NCBI RefSeq assembly: GCF_014203395.1
Contig: NZ_JACHIW010000001.1
Span: 3,331,501 to 3,395,500 of the forward strand
From: Saccharopolyspora phatthalungensis
GTDB taxonomy: Bacteria > Actinomycetota > Actinomycetes > Mycobacteriales > Pseudonocardiaceae
Direction: 5' to 3'
DNA: 64,000 nucleotides
A model generated the notes under the pieces. The model ran no database searches. It was given only the letters and a program-made list of their open reading frames with translations, and was not told where the DNA came from. Below are positions 53,627 through 63,463 of this stretch, piece after piece. Position 1 is the stretch's first letter, and every line of letters starts with the position of its first letter. Both the position numbers and the translations under genes were made by a program.

Positions 53627-56566
53627 GTGGCAGGCAAGGCCCGCGTACATGAGCTCGCCAAAGAGCTCGGTGTTACCAGCAAGGAAGTACTGAACAAGCT
53701 CGCCGAGCAGGGCGAGTACGTGAAGTCTGCGTCCTCCACCGTGGAAGCCCCGGTGGCCCGCAGGCTGCGCGACGCGCTCGCCAAACCCTCGGCGTCGAAG
53801 AAGAGCGACGGCGGCGGCAAGCCCGCTCCGGCGGAACCCAGGCCCCCTCGCGCCGAAGCGGCGGCGCCGAAGCCTGGTCCGAAGCCCGGTCCGCGCTCCG
53901 AGGGGCCGGCCGGTGAGCGTCCCAAGCCCGGCCCCAAGCCTGGACCGAAGCCCGGTCCCAAGCCTGAGCCGGAGGTCAAGCCCGCCGAGCGGGCGCCGGC
54001 CGCCAAGGCCGAGTCCCGGCCGGCGCCAGGCCTCAAGCCCGGTCCCAAGCCGGGCCCGAAGCAGGGTGGCGACGGCGATGCGGGCGTGGTCCCGCCCCGT
54101 CCGAAGGCGCCCAAGCCGGGTCCGCGGCAGCCGCGCGTCGGCAACAACCCGTTCGGCGTCGGCAGCGGAGCGCCGCAGCAGCGGCCGCAGCGGCCGGGCC
54201 CGGGTGGCCGCCAGGGCGGCGGGCAGGGCCCCGGTCGCCAGCACGGTGGCGGTCACGGTGGCCAGCGGCAGGGCGGCGGTCAGGGTGCCGGCACGGCACC
54301 GGCCGCGGGCAACGCGCCGCGTGGTGACGGTGGCTCGCGGCCGAACCCGGGCATGATGCCGCCGCGCCCGAACCCCGGCATGATGCCGCCCCGTCCACCG
54401 CGCGGCGGTGGCGGTCCCGGCGGTGGCCGTGGCGGCGGTGGCCGTGGCGGACCGGGTGGCGGCGGCGGTCGTCCCGGCGGTGGCGGCGGTGGTGGCCGTC
54501 CCGGCGGCGGTGGCGGCGGCTTCCGCGGCGGTGGTGGCGGCGGTGGCGGTGCGCCGAGCGGCGCCCCGGCCGGTGGTGGCGGCGGTTTCCGCGGTCGTCC
54601 TGGCGGCGGTGGCCGTCCGGGTGGCCCCGGTGGTCGCGGCGGCGCGGCCGGTGCCTTCGGTCGCCCCGGCGGTCCGGCCAAGCGCGGTCGCAAGTCGAAG
54701 CGGCAGAAGCGCCAGGAATACATGGAGAACATGCAGGCGCCGTCGGTCGGCGGCGTCCGCCTCCCGCGCGGTAGTGGCGAAGTCGTGCGCCTGCGCCGCG
54801 GAGCTTCGCTGACCGACTTCGCCGAGAAGATCAACGCCAACCCGGCCTCGCTGGTGCAGGCGATGTTCCACCTCGGTGAGATGGTCACCGCGACCCAGTC
54901 CGTCTCCGACGAGGTGCTGGAGCTCCTCGGTCAGGAGATGAACTACAAGATCGAGATGGTCAGTCCGGAGGACGAGGACCGGGAGCTGCTGGAGTCGTTC
55001 GACATCAGCTACGGCGACCCGGGCAGCTCCGAGGACGAGCTGGCGGCGCGCCCGCCGGTGGTGACCGTGATGGGTCACGTCGACCACGGTAAGACGCGAC
55101 TGCTGGACACGATCCGCAAGACGAACGTGCAGGCCGGCGAGGCCGGGGGCATCACCCAGCACATCGGTGCCTACCAGGTCGTCACCAGTCTGGAAGACGT
55201 CAACCGGCCGATCACGTTCATCGACACCCCGGGTCACGAGGCGTTCACCGCGATGCGTGCCCGTGGTGCTAAGTCGACCGACATCGCCGTGCTGGTGGTG
55301 GCCGCCGACGACGGCGTCATGCCGCAGACGGTGGAGGCGATCAACCACGCCCAGGCGGCCGGGGTGCCGATCGTCGTCGCGGTCAACAAGATCGACGTCG
55401 AGGGTGCGAACCCGGACAAGATCCGCCAGCAGCTGACCGAGTACAACCTGGTCGCCGAGGAGTACGGCGGCGAGACCATGTTCGTCGACATCTCGGCCAA
55501 GCAGGGCACCAACATCGACAGCCTGCTGGAGGCGATCCTGCTCACCGCGGACGCCACGCTGGACCTGCGGGCCAACCCGAACATGCCCGCCCAGGGTGTG
55601 GCGATCGAGGCCCACCTGGACCGCGGTCGCGGTCCGGTCGCCACGGTGCTGGTGCAGCGCGGCACGTTGCGGGTCGGCGACTCGGTGGTGGCCGGCGATG
55701 CCTACGGTCGCGTCCGCCGGATGATCAACGAGAACGACGAGGACGTCCCGGAGGCGCTGCCGTCGCGGCCGGTGCAGGTCATCGGCTTCACCTCGGTGCC
55801 GGGCGCGGGCGACACCTTCCTGGTGGTCGACGAGGACCGGGTGGCTCGGCAGATCGCCGACCGCCGCGGGGCTCGCATCCGGGAGGCGCAGAACGCGGCC
55901 AAGCGCAAGCGGGTCAGCCTCGAGGACCTGGACAAGGTGCTCAAGGAGACCAACCAGCTCAACCTGATCATCAAGGGCGACAACTCGGGTACCGTCGAGG
56001 CGCTCGAAGAGTCCCTGATGAAGATCGAGGTTGGCGACGAGGTCGAGCTGCGGGTGATCCACCGCGGCGTCGGTGGCATCAACGAGTCCGACATCAACCT
56101 CGCCACCGCGGAGAACACCATCGTGCTGGGCTTCAACGTCCGGGCCGAGGGCAAGGCGGCCGAGGTCGCCAACCGCGAGGGCGTGGAGATCCGGTACTAC
56201 TCGGTGATCTACCGCGCCATCGAGGACATCGAGCAGGCCCTCAAGGGCATGCTCAAGCCCGAGTTCGAGGAAGTCGAGCTGGGCAAGGCCGAGGTCCGCG
56301 AGGTCTTCCGGTCTTCCCGGGTCGGCACCATCGCGGGTTGCATGGTCACCGAAGGCATCATCAAGCGCAACGCCAAGGCGCGTCTGCTGCGGGACAACGT
56401 GGTGGTCGCCGAGAACCTCAGCATCAACTCGCTGAAGCGGTTCAAGGACGACGCGACCGAGGTCCGCGACGGCTTCGAATGCGGTCTGACCCTGGGGTCG
56501 TACAACGACATCAAGGTCGGCGACGTCATCGAGCCTTACGAGATGCGCGAGAAGCCGCGCAACTGA
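53627..56566 (+). CDS. infB: Translation initiation factor IF-2
   Basis: About 979 residues. N-terminal IF2_N motif ([20 protein letters not shown]), a ~330-residue linker very rich in Pro-Gly-Pro-Lys and then Gly/Arg repeats, and the GTPase core with [16 protein letters not shown] (G1), DTPGHEAF (G3) and NKID (G4). Brings initiator tRNA to the 30S subunit. GTG at 53,627 is chosen because GAGGAG lies in the right place; an ATG four codons earlier lacks a site. Confidence 0.97.
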   Translation: MAGKARVHELAKELGVTSKEVLNKLAEQGEYVKSASSTVEAPVARRLRDALAKPSASKKSDGGGKPAPAEPRPPRAEAAAPKPGPKPGPRSEGPAGERPKPGPKPGPKPGPKPEPEVKPAERAPAAKAESRPAPGLKPGPKPGPKQGGDGDAGVVPPRPKAPKPGPRQPRVGNNPFGVGSGAPQQRPQRPGPGGRQGGGQGPGRQHGGGHGGQRQGGGQGAGTAPAAGNAPRGDGGSRPNPGMMPPRPNPGMMPPRPPRGGGGPGGGRGGGGRGGPGGGGGRPGGGGGGGRPGGGGGGFRGGGGGGGGAPSGAPAGGGGGFRGRPGGGGRPGGPGGRGGAAGAFGRPGGPAKRGRKSKRQKRQEYMENMQAPSVGGVRLPRGSGEVVRLRRGASLTDFAEKINANPASLVQAMFHLGEMVTATQSVSDEVLELLGQEMNYKIEMVSPEDEDRELLESFDISYGDPGSSEDELAARPPVVTVMGHVDHGKTRLLDTIRKTNVQAGEAGGITQHIGAYQVVTSLEDVNRPITFIDTPGHEAFTAMRARGAKSTDIAVLVVAADDGVMPQTVEAINHAQAAGVPIVVAVNKIDVEGANPDKIRQQLTEYNLVAEEYGGETMFVDISAKQGTNIDSLLEAILLTADATLDLRANPNMPAQGVAIEAHLDRGRGPVATVLVQRGTLRVGDSVVAGDAYGRVRRMINENDEDVPEALPSRPVQVIGFTSVPGAGDTFLVVDEDRVARQIADRRGARIREAQNAAKRKRVSLEDLDKVLKETNQLNLIIKGDNSGTVEALEESLMKIEVGDEVELRVIHRGVGGINESDINLATAENTIVLGFNVRAEGKAAEVANREGVEIRYYSVIYRAIEDIEQALKGMLKPEFEEVELGKAEVREVFRSSRVGTIAGCMVTEGIIKRNAKARLLRDNVVVAENLSINSLKRFKDDATEVRDGFECGLTLGSYNDIKVGDVIEPYEMREKPRN

Positions 56567-56574
56567 GCCGGTAC

Positions 56575-56610
56575 TGCGCAGGGGGTCGTCACTCGACGGC
56601 CCCCTGCGCA
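56575..56610 (+). terminator. Hairpin after infB
   Basis: 11-bp arms TGCGCAGGGGG/CCCCCTGCGCA with a ~14-base loop just after the infB stop, without a T-run. Confidence 0.55.
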
Positions 56611-56637
56611 GCGGTTCGCTCCTGCGATGAGGAACAC

Positions 56638-56931
56638 ATGTACGTCGGTGTGCTCGAACTGGACGTTCTGCTCGGTGATGTCCACTCCCTGAAGCAGAAG
56701 CGCGGTGTCGTGCGGCCCGTGGTGGCCGAACTGCGGAAGCGCTTCGAGGTGGCCGTCGCCGAAGCCGGGAATCAGGATTTGTACCGCCGCGCGCTGTTCG
56801 GCATCGCGGCGGTCTCCGGCGACGCCGCGCACGTGCGCGAAGTGCTGGACGCGTGCGAGCGGTTGGTCGCCGCACGCCCCGAACTCGAATTGCTTTCGGC
56901 CCGGCAACGCATGCTCGGGCCGGAGGACTGA
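56638..56931 (+). CDS. DUF503 family protein
   Basis: 97 residues starting MYVGVLELDVLLGDVHSLKQKR, the standard DUF503 (YlxP-like) start, and found between infB and rbfA as in many Gram-positives. Small ferredoxin-like fold, role unknown but linked by position to ribosome assembly. Confidence 0.9.
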   Translation: MYVGVLELDVLLGDVHSLKQKRGVVRPVVAELRKRFEVAVAEAGNQDLYRRALFGIAAVSGDAAHVREVLDACERLVAARPELELLSARQRMLGPED

Positions 56932-56955
56932 ACTTTCTCCCGAAGGAGGTGCGCC

Positions 56956-57456
56956 GTGGCTGATACGGCGCGCGCCCGCAGACTCGCCAAGCGCATCGCC
57001 CAGATCGTGGCATCCGGGCTGGAGTACGAGGTGAAGGACCCGAGGCTGGCTTTGGTGACGATCACCGACGCACGGGTCACCCCCGATCTGCGGGACGCCA
57101 CTGTGTACTACACCGTATTCGGCGACGACGCCGATTACGCCTCCACCGCCGCCGCCCTGGCGAGCGCGACGGGGGTGCTGCGATCCCGCGTCGGCCAGCA
57201 GACCGGCGTCCGGTTCACCCCGACGCTGACCTTCATCGCCGACACCGTGCCGGACAACGCGCGGCGGATGGAGGAACTGCTGGCCAAGGCGAAGGAAGCC
57301 GACGAGGAGGTGGCCCGGTTGGCTTCCGGGGCGATGCCGGCCGGGGACGCCGATCCGTACCGCACCAGCACCGACGATGACGACCTTGCCACCGACGGTG
57401 CGGAGGTCGAGCCTTTTTCCGACGCCGATGTGCGTCGTGGGCCACAGAGTGGTTGA
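56956..57456 (+). CDS. rbfA: Ribosome-binding factor A
   Basis: 166 residues with [24 protein letters not shown] and [25 protein letters not shown]. Assists 16S rRNA 5'-end maturation. GTG start with GGAGGTG upstream; the acidic C-terminal tail is an actinobacterial feature. Confidence 0.95.
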   Translation: MADTARARRLAKRIAQIVASGLEYEVKDPRLALVTITDARVTPDLRDATVYYTVFGDDADYASTAAALASATGVLRSRVGQQTGVRFTPTLTFIADTVPDNARRMEELLAKAKEADEEVARLASGAMPAGDADPYRTSTDDDDLATDGAEVEPFSDADVRRGPQSG

Positions 57457-57527
57457 GTCGCAACCCAGCATCAGGTGCGTTAGGCATCGGTGGTCGCAAC
57501 GACCATCGATGCCGTGGAGGTGAACCT

Positions 57528-58574
57528 GTGCGCGGGCAATCCGATATCGGCCGCCCCGGCGGCGGTCCTTCGACCGCCGTCGATCCGGTCGAACTAGCGG
57601 TGGCCGAGGCCGCTCGCAAGCTGTCCGAGGCCTCGGACGTGACGCTGTTCGCGCATATCAACCCGGACGCCGACGCGCTCGGTAGCGCACTCGCGCTGGG
57701 GCGGGCGCTGCGGCGGCGGGGCTGCACGGTGCGGGTGTCGTTCGGAAAGCCGGAGCAGCCGCCGTTCTCGCTGCGCGACCTGGACGGCGACGGGCTGGTG
57801 GTCCCCGCGGACGAGGTGCCTGCCGCTCCGCCCACGCTCGTCGTCTGCGACACCGGGAGTCTGCAGCGGCTCGGCAAGCTCGCCGACCGGGTCGCCGCGA
57901 CGATCGCCGCGGGTGGCGATGTCATCGTGATCGACCACCACGTGTCCAACACGCGCTACGGCACGCTGCACGTGGTCGACGAGCACGCCGAGGCGACCGT
58001 GATGATCGTGCTCCGGTTGCTGGACGAGCTCGGCGAGGAACTCGACTTGCCCATGGCGCGGTGCCTCTACGCGGGCTTGGTCACCGATACCCGTTCTTTC
58101 CGGCACGCCAGCGCGTGGACGCATCGGGTGGCGGCGCGGCTGCTGGAGGCCGGGGTGGACCCGGAGGCGACCACCCGGCCGTTGCTGGACACGCACCCGT
58201 TCGACTGGATGAACATGCTGTCCCGGGTGCTCAGCGAGGCGCGGTTAGAGCCGGACGCGGCGCGGGGGCTCGGCTTGGTGCACGCGACGGTCCGGCTGGC
58301 ACATTCCGATGGCCTGCGCAGCGAGGACGTGGACAGCGTCATCGACGTGGTGCGCACGACCAGCGAGGCGGAGGTGGCGGCGGTGCTCAAGGAGACCGCG
58401 CCGAAGCACTGGTCCGTTTCGCTGCGTGCCGACAGCCGGTTGGACGTCGGCCGCGCAGCGGCCGCATGCGGCGGTGGCGGGCACCGACTCGCCTCCGGTT
58501 TCACGGCCCAGGGCTCGGCGGAAGACATCATCGCGGCGCTGCGCAAGGCTCTCGACGAGGCGCCCCTGCTCTGA
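57528..58574 (+). CDS. nrnA: DHH-family phosphoesterase NrnA (oligoribonuclease/pAp phosphatase)
   Basis: About 348 residues. Metal motifs FAHINPDADALGS, VVCDTGS and VIVIDHHVSN (DHH), with a C-terminal DHHA1 domain GGGGHRLASGF. Degrades nanoRNAs and 3'-phosphoadenosine 5'-phosphate. GTG at 57,528 follows GGAGG. Confidence 0.93.
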   Translation: MRGQSDIGRPGGGPSTAVDPVELAVAEAARKLSEASDVTLFAHINPDADALGSALALGRALRRRGCTVRVSFGKPEQPPFSLRDLDGDGLVVPADEVPAAPPTLVVCDTGSLQRLGKLADRVAATIAAGGDVIVIDHHVSNTRYGTLHVVDEHAEATVMIVLRLLDELGEELDLPMARCLYAGLVTDTRSFRHASAWTHRVAARLLEAGVDPEATTRPLLDTHPFDWMNMLSRVLSEARLEPDAARGLGLVHATVRLAHSDGLRSEDVDSVIDVVRTTSEAEVAAVLKETAPKHWSVSLRADSRLDVGRAAAACGGGGHRLASGFTAQGSAEDIIAALRKALDEAPLL

Positions 58575-58581
58575 TGGCGAT

Positions 58582-59151
58582 TCAAGGCGATTTCAATTGG
58601 AAATCAGCGCCCTGGTTTCCATTGAAATCGCGGCGTCGGGCACGGAAGGCCGCGACGTGCATGCGGTTGGCGCAGCGCGGGCTGCAGAAGCGCTTGGCCT
58701 GGTTCGTCGAGGTGTCCAGGAAGTAGGTGTGGCAGCCCTCGGCGCCGCAGCACCCCCAGCGCGTGGTGCCGTGCTGGACGACGCCCTGCGCTAGGCCCCA
58801 CGCCGCCGCGGCGGCGACTTCGTCGACCGCAGGTGCGTCCGGCCCCGCCACGTGGACGTGCCAGTTCGGGGTGCCCTCGCGGCCGCCGTGCCCGGACAGC
58901 CGGGGTCGCGGCGGATGCGCCGACAACAGCGTGTTGATCTCGGCCAACACGGTTTCGCCGTCGTCGGCCACCATCGCATCCAGCGCCCGGCGCAGCCCGG
59001 CGGTCACGCCGTGCAGCACCGGTAGGTCGTGCTCGTGCAACCGGTCGGCCCACCACGGCTCGTCATGGAGCGCGGCGCGCACCGCGTCCAGGGTGCTCAG
59101 GTCGGCGTTGGCGAGCCGGAGCGCCACGGCTGCGTAATCAGCGTTATCCAT
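58582..59151 (-). CDS. ABATE/CGNR zinc-finger protein
   Basis: 189 residues. N-terminal ABATE-like domain and C-terminal CGNR-type zinc finger with CGAEGCHTYFLD and RFCSPRCANRMHVAAFRAR (four Cys). Likely a transcriptional regulator. The last ~15 residues (DFNGNQGADFQLKSP) are encoded by the palindromic repeat at 58,591-58,627, which has supplied a new C-terminus and stop. Confidence 0.85.
   Translation of the reverse strand: MDNADYAAVALRLANADLSTLDAVRAALHDEPWWADRLHEHDLPVLHGVTAGLRRALDAMVADDGETVLAEINTLLSAHPPRPRLSGHGGREGTPNWHVHVAGPDAPAVDEVAAAAAWGLAQGVVQHGTTRWGCCGAEGCHTYFLDTSTNQAKRFCSPRCANRMHVAAFRARRRDFNGNQGADFQLKSP
58591..58627. repeat. Palindrome, family member 3
   Basis: Imperfect inverted repeat TTTCAATTGGAAATCAG / CTGGTTTCCATTGAAA between convergent nrnA and CGNR genes. 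Related to palindromes at 18,274 and 33,679. Confidence 0.75.
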
Positions 59152-59220
59152 TTGCGCTCCTTACCGGTACCCTGACGTGTCAGGGGCGGACCCATCAGTC
59201 GCAGCTTACCGGGAGGCAAG

Positions 59221-60546
59221 GTGTCCGATCCGGGGGAACGCGTATCGCCGCGTCGAGTGCTGGCGCTCGCGGTGCCCGCGCTCGGCGTGCTGGCCGCCGA
59301 ACCGCTGTACGTGCTCGTCGACACCGCAGTGGTCGGGCACCTCGGAGCGGTGCCGCTGGCCGGGCTCGCGCTAGGCGGGACGCTGTTCACGCTGGTGTCG
59401 AGCCAATTGACCTTCCTGACCTACGGCACCACGGCGCGCACCGCGCGGCTGCACGGTGCCGGACGCCGCAAGGACGCCGTCGCCGAGGGTGTGCAGGCGA
59501 CCTGGCTGGGGATCGGCGTCGGCGTGGGGCTCCTGCTGCTGGCGCAGCTGCTCGCGGTCCCGATCGCGGAACTGCTGGCCGGTCCCGGCCCGATCGCCGA
59601 CGCGGCCGCGACCTGGCTGCGAATCGCGTTGCTCGGGGCGCCGATGGTGCTGATCACCATGGTCGGCAACGGCTGGATGCGCGGCGTGCAGGACACCGCT
59701 CGACCGCTCCGGTATGTGGTGGTCGGCAACGGCATTTCCGCGGTGCTATGCCCGCTGTTCGTCTACCCGTTCGGCTGGGGCCTGGAGGGTTCGGCGATTG
59801 CGAACCTGATCGGCCAGACGATCGCCGCCGTGCTGTTCGTGCGGGCGCTGGTCGCCGAACGGGTGCCGCTGAAACCGGAGCCGGCGAAGATGCGCGCCCA
59901 GCTCGGTCTCGGGCGCGACCTCGTGCTGCGCACGCTCGCGTTCCAGGCGTGCTTCCTGTCGGCAACGTCGGTGGCGGCCCGGACCGGTGCGGAGGCCGCG
60001 GCCGCGCACCAGGTTGTCTGGCAGTTGTGGTCGTTCCTGGCGCTGGTGCTCGATTCGCTGGCGATCGCGGCGCAGTCGTTGGTCGGCGCGGCGCTCGGTG
60101 CGGGTTCGGCTCCGCGCGCCAAGGGGATCGCCCGGCAAGTCACCTGGTACGGCTTGGTGTTCGGCATCGTGCTCGGGCTGGTGTTCGCGGCGCTTTCGAG
60201 CCCGCTGCCCGCGTTGTTCACCACCGACGGCGCGGTGCTGTCGGAGGTCCCGCACGCCTGGTGGTTCTTCGTCCTCCTACAGCCGGTGGCGGGCGTGGTT
60301 TTCGCGCTCGACGGGGTTTTCCTGGGGGCCGGCGACGCCGCTTACCTGCGGACCGCGACGTTGCTGAGCGCGGCCATCGGCTACCTGCCGCTGATCTGGC
60401 TGGCGCTGGCGTTCGGTTGGGGGCTGGCCGGGATCTGGACCGGGCTGAGCTTGTTCATGGTCCTGCGCCTGATCACGCTGTTGCTGCGGGCCCGCTCCGG
60501 CCGCTGGGCCGTCGTCGGCGCCACACGGGCAGCCGCCATGGCGTAG
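59221..60546 (+). CDS. MATE-family efflux transporter (DinF-like)
   Basis: 441 residues with about twelve membrane helices. Starts LALAVPALGVLAAEPLYVLVDTAVVGHLG as in DinF/NorM-type cation-coupled exporters, and repeats the pattern in the second half. Substrate unknown. GTG start with GGAGGC upstream. Confidence 0.92.
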   Translation: MSDPGERVSPRRVLALAVPALGVLAAEPLYVLVDTAVVGHLGAVPLAGLALGGTLFTLVSSQLTFLTYGTTARTARLHGAGRRKDAVAEGVQATWLGIGVGVGLLLLAQLLAVPIAELLAGPGPIADAAATWLRIALLGAPMVLITMVGNGWMRGVQDTARPLRYVVVGNGISAVLCPLFVYPFGWGLEGSAIANLIGQTIAAVLFVRALVAERVPLKPEPAKMRAQLGLGRDLVLRTLAFQACFLSATSVAARTGAEAAAAHQVVWQLWSFLALVLDSLAIAAQSLVGAALGAGSAPRAKGIARQVTWYGLVFGIVLGLVFAALSSPLPALFTTDGAVLSEVPHAWWFFVLLQPVAGVVFALDGVFLGAGDAAYLRTATLLSAAIGYLPLIWLALAFGWGLAGIWTGLSLFMVLRLITLLLRARSGRWAVVGATRAAAMA

Positions 60547-60656
60547 GCGGCGGCTCGCCGAGCGCTCGTGCGGCTGCGATCGCGTGGTCAGCGCTGTGGC
60601 ATGGCGAGCGCACCCTAGCGACGCCGGTCGGGCCGGGTCGGGGATGATGGTGCGTC

Positions 60657-61565
60657 GTGTCCGAGCACTCCCGTAAAAGCCGCCCCACCGTTCCGCCCGG
60701 CCTGCTGGTGATCGACAAACCGGCGGGGATGACCTCGCACGACGTCGTGTCCCGGGTCCGCCGCATCATGGGCACCCGCCGGGTCGGGCACGCCGGAACG
60801 CTGGACCCGATGGCCACCGGCGTGCTGGTGCTGGGCCTGGAGCGCGCCACCAAGCTGCTCGGTCACCTGGCCCTGGACACCAAGGCATACCTGGCCACGA
60901 TCCGACTGGGCGCCGCCACCACCACCGATGACGCCGAAGGCGACGTCGTATCCACTGTGGATGCTTCCACAGTGGACGAAGGTGCGGTCCGGGCCGGGAT
61001 TTCGGCGCTGACCGGCGACATCCAGCAGGTGCCGAGCGCGGTCAGCGCGGTCAAGATCAACGGTCGGCGCGCCTACGAGCTAGCGCGCTCCGGCGAGAGC
61101 GTCGAGCTCGCGGCGCGGCCCGTCACCGTCTCGCGCTTCGACGTGCTGGCGTTGCGCCGCACCGAGCGCACCACCGAGCTGGACGTGCTGGTCGAGTGCT
61201 CGTCGGGGACCTACGTGCGCGCGCTGGCCCGGGATCTGGGCGCCGGGCTCGGTGTCGGCGGGCATCTCGGCGAGCTGCGCCGGACGCGGGTCGGCCCCTT
61301 CGGTCTCGTCACCGCGCGGACCCTGCAGCAGCTGGAAGCGGAGCCCGGGCTTTCGATGGATCTCGATCAGGCGGTCGAGGCGGCCTTTCCGCGCCGCAAC
61401 GTCGACGCGACGGTAGCCCGCGCCCTCTCGCACGGGCAGGTCGTGCCGGCGGCCGGTGTCGAAGGCACCTACGGGATGTTCGACCCGGACGGCAAGGCGG
61501 TCGCCCTCGTCCGCGACCGTGGCCGGACCGCGAAACCGGTGTTGGTGATCATTCCGGCGAACTGA
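60657..61565 (+). CDS. truB: tRNA pseudouridine-55 synthase TruB
   Basis: 302 residues. Catalytic Asp in VGHAGTLDPMATGVL, with GLLVIDKPAGMTSHDVV before it and the SSGTYVRALARDLG motif. Makes pseudouridine 55 in the T-loop of tRNAs. GTG start. Confidence 0.96.
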   Translation: MSEHSRKSRPTVPPGLLVIDKPAGMTSHDVVSRVRRIMGTRRVGHAGTLDPMATGVLVLGLERATKLLGHLALDTKAYLATIRLGAATTTDDAEGDVVSTVDASTVDEGAVRAGISALTGDIQQVPSAVSAVKINGRRAYELARSGESVELAARPVTVSRFDVLALRRTERTTELDVLVECSSGTYVRALARDLGAGLGVGGHLGELRRTRVGPFGLVTARTLQQLEAEPGLSMDLDQAVEAAFPRRNVDATVARALSHGQVVPAAGVEGTYGMFDPDGKAVALVRDRGRTAKPVLVIIPAN

Positions 61566-61706
61566 CCGACGTCTCGCCGGGTAGCCGGAGATCGCGCGCG
61601 TGTGAGCTCGCTCGCAGGTCCGGCCCACTCGCCCGGGTCGGGTGATCCACGGCACGGGGCGGTGGCGTTCCGGCTACCTGGTGGCGGCGCAGTAGGCTTC
61701 CTGGTC

Positions 61707-62693
61707 GTGCAGCGATGGCGTGGTTTGGAGCAGATCCCCGGCGGCTGGGGCCGGTGCGTGGTGACCATCGGCGTCTTCGACGGCGTGCATCGGGGGCATC
61801 AACAGCTGATCACGCACGCGGTGCAGCAAGCGCGCCGCCGCAACGTCCCCTGTGTGCTGATGACCTTCGACCCGCACCCGTCCGAGGTGGTGCGCCCGGG
61901 TAGTCATCCGGCGCAGCTGACCACCCTGCGGCGCCGCGCCGAGCTGGCCGAACAGCTCGGCGTCGAGGTGTTCTGCGTGCTGCCGTTCACCCGAGAGGTC
62001 TCGCGCCTGCCGGCCGAGGAGTTCGTGCACGAGATGCTGGTGGAGCGGCTGCACGCGGCGGAGATCGTGGTCGGCGAGAACTTCACCTTCGGCCACAAGG
62101 CGGCGGGCAACATCGAGCTGCTGGCCAAGCTCGGCGAGCGGTTCGGCTTCGAGGTCGAATCCGATTCGCTGGTCTCCGGGCCGGTGCGGCGGGCCGACGA
62201 CGCGGCGGACACTTCGGTGACGTTCTCGTCGACCTACATCCGCTCCTGCATCGACGCCGGCGACGTCGTCGCCGCGGCCTCGGCTCTGGGCCGCTATCAC
62301 CGGCTGGAGGGCATCGTGGTGCGCGGCGCCGGACGCGGCGGCAAGGAGCTCGGCTTCCCGACCGCGAACCTGTCCACCCCGCCGCACGCGGCGATCCCCG
62401 CCGACGGCGTCTACGCGGCCTGGTTCACGCACCGCCGACGCGGCTCGGGGCAGCCGACGCGGACCCTGCCCGCGGCGGTGTCGGTGGGCAGCAACCCGAC
62501 CTTCTCCGGCACCGAGCGCACCGTCGAGGCCTACGTGCTGGACATCGATGCCGACTTCTACGGCGAGCACGTCGAACTGGACTTCGTGCAGCGGCTGCGG
62601 TCCATGGAGCGCTTCGACACCGTCGATGCGTTGATTGAGCAAATGCACCAGGACGTCGCCGAAACTCGGCGAATTCTGAATGCGGACGGGTGA
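61707..62693 (+). CDS. ribF: Bifunctional riboflavin kinase / FAD synthetase RibF
   Basis: About 328 residues. N-terminal FMN adenylyltransferase with TIGVFDGVHRGHQQLI and the ENFTFGHKAAG region; C-terminal flavokinase with RGGKELGFPTANLS and GSNPTFSGTERTVEAYVLD. Makes FMN and FAD. GTG at 61,707 chosen by family length. Confidence 0.96.
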   Translation: MQRWRGLEQIPGGWGRCVVTIGVFDGVHRGHQQLITHAVQQARRRNVPCVLMTFDPHPSEVVRPGSHPAQLTTLRRRAELAEQLGVEVFCVLPFTREVSRLPAEEFVHEMLVERLHAAEIVVGENFTFGHKAAGNIELLAKLGERFGFEVESDSLVSGPVRRADDAADTSVTFSSTYIRSCIDAGDVVAAASALGRYHRLEGIVVRGAGRGGKELGFPTANLSTPPHAAIPADGVYAAWFTHRRRGSGQPTRTLPAAVSVGSNPTFSGTERTVEAYVLDIDADFYGEHVELDFVQRLRSMERFDTVDALIEQMHQDVAETRRILNADG

Positions 62694-62863
62694 AACCAGA
62701 CATGTCGGCATTCCGAACGGAGCAACCGCGTCCGCTGCCCGGCGCATCGCGATCGGAACGGATTTCGGATTCCCGCCCGAATCCCGCCGGTGCCCTGGCA
62801 GTATTCAAGGCCGGACCAGCAGCCGTGCGCGGTCGGGCCGACGCCGACATGGGGGGAGCGAAG

Positions 62864-63352
62864 GTGACGGAGAGCAGCAACGTCCAGCGGAACCTGGCGC
62901 TGCAACGGCAGTGGTACGGCGAGCCGCTCGGGGACCGGGTGCGTCGCCTGGTCGTTGCGTTCCGCATCTCGCAGGCCCAGCTCGCCGAGGTGCTGGGGAT
63001 CAGCGCACCGATGCTCAGCCAGGTGATGAGCGGGCGCCGCGCCAAGATCGGCAACCCCTCGGTGCTGGCCCGGCTGGTGATGCTGGAGCGCAAGGTGCTC
63101 GTCCCCGGTGTCGCGGCGGGCGAATCGGATGCGATCAAGCAGGCGTTGGAGGACGTCCGGCACTCGCGCCCGTCGGTGGGGCGGGACAATCTGCCGGTCA
63201 TGCAGGTCGCCAACGGCGAGGAAGCGGCCTGGCCGGTGTTGCGCGAGGTGGCCAAGCCCAGCGAACTTGAGTCGGCGGCGTCGCTGCTCGAAGGCCGCTA
63301 CCCGGCGCTGGCGCAGCTGCTCCGCCGAGCCGCCAACGGCGAACCCGACTGA
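62864..63352 (+). CDS. Helix-turn-helix DNA-binding protein
   Basis: About 162 residues with an XRE-like HTH at about 25-65 (FRISQAQLAEVLGISAPMLS, then QVMSGRRAKIGNP). The rest is helical without known ligand domain. GTG at 62,864 chosen because GGGGGAGCGAAG precedes it; the frame is open further upstream. Follows ribF on the same strand. Confidence 0.75.
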   Translation: MTESSNVQRNLALQRQWYGEPLGDRVRRLVVAFRISQAQLAEVLGISAPMLSQVMSGRRAKIGNPSVLARLVMLERKVLVPGVAAGESDAIKQALEDVRHSRPSVGRDNLPVMQVANGEEAAWPVLREVAKPSELESAASLLEGRYPALAQLLRRAANGEPD

Positions 63353-63463
63353 CAACTGGAAACGCGTTTCGCCGAGTCGGCGAGCGTGCGTATGTTGGGT
63401 CCGGAGCCGTCTGTGGGCGTTAACAGCCAAAGGCGTTCACGGGTCCCGACCCAGGGGGAAGGA

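Noticed and set aside
53465..57013. Long open frame antisense to infB
   Set aside because: Low-complexity Ala/Thr/Arg translation caused by the repetitive infB linker; infB itself is unmistakable.
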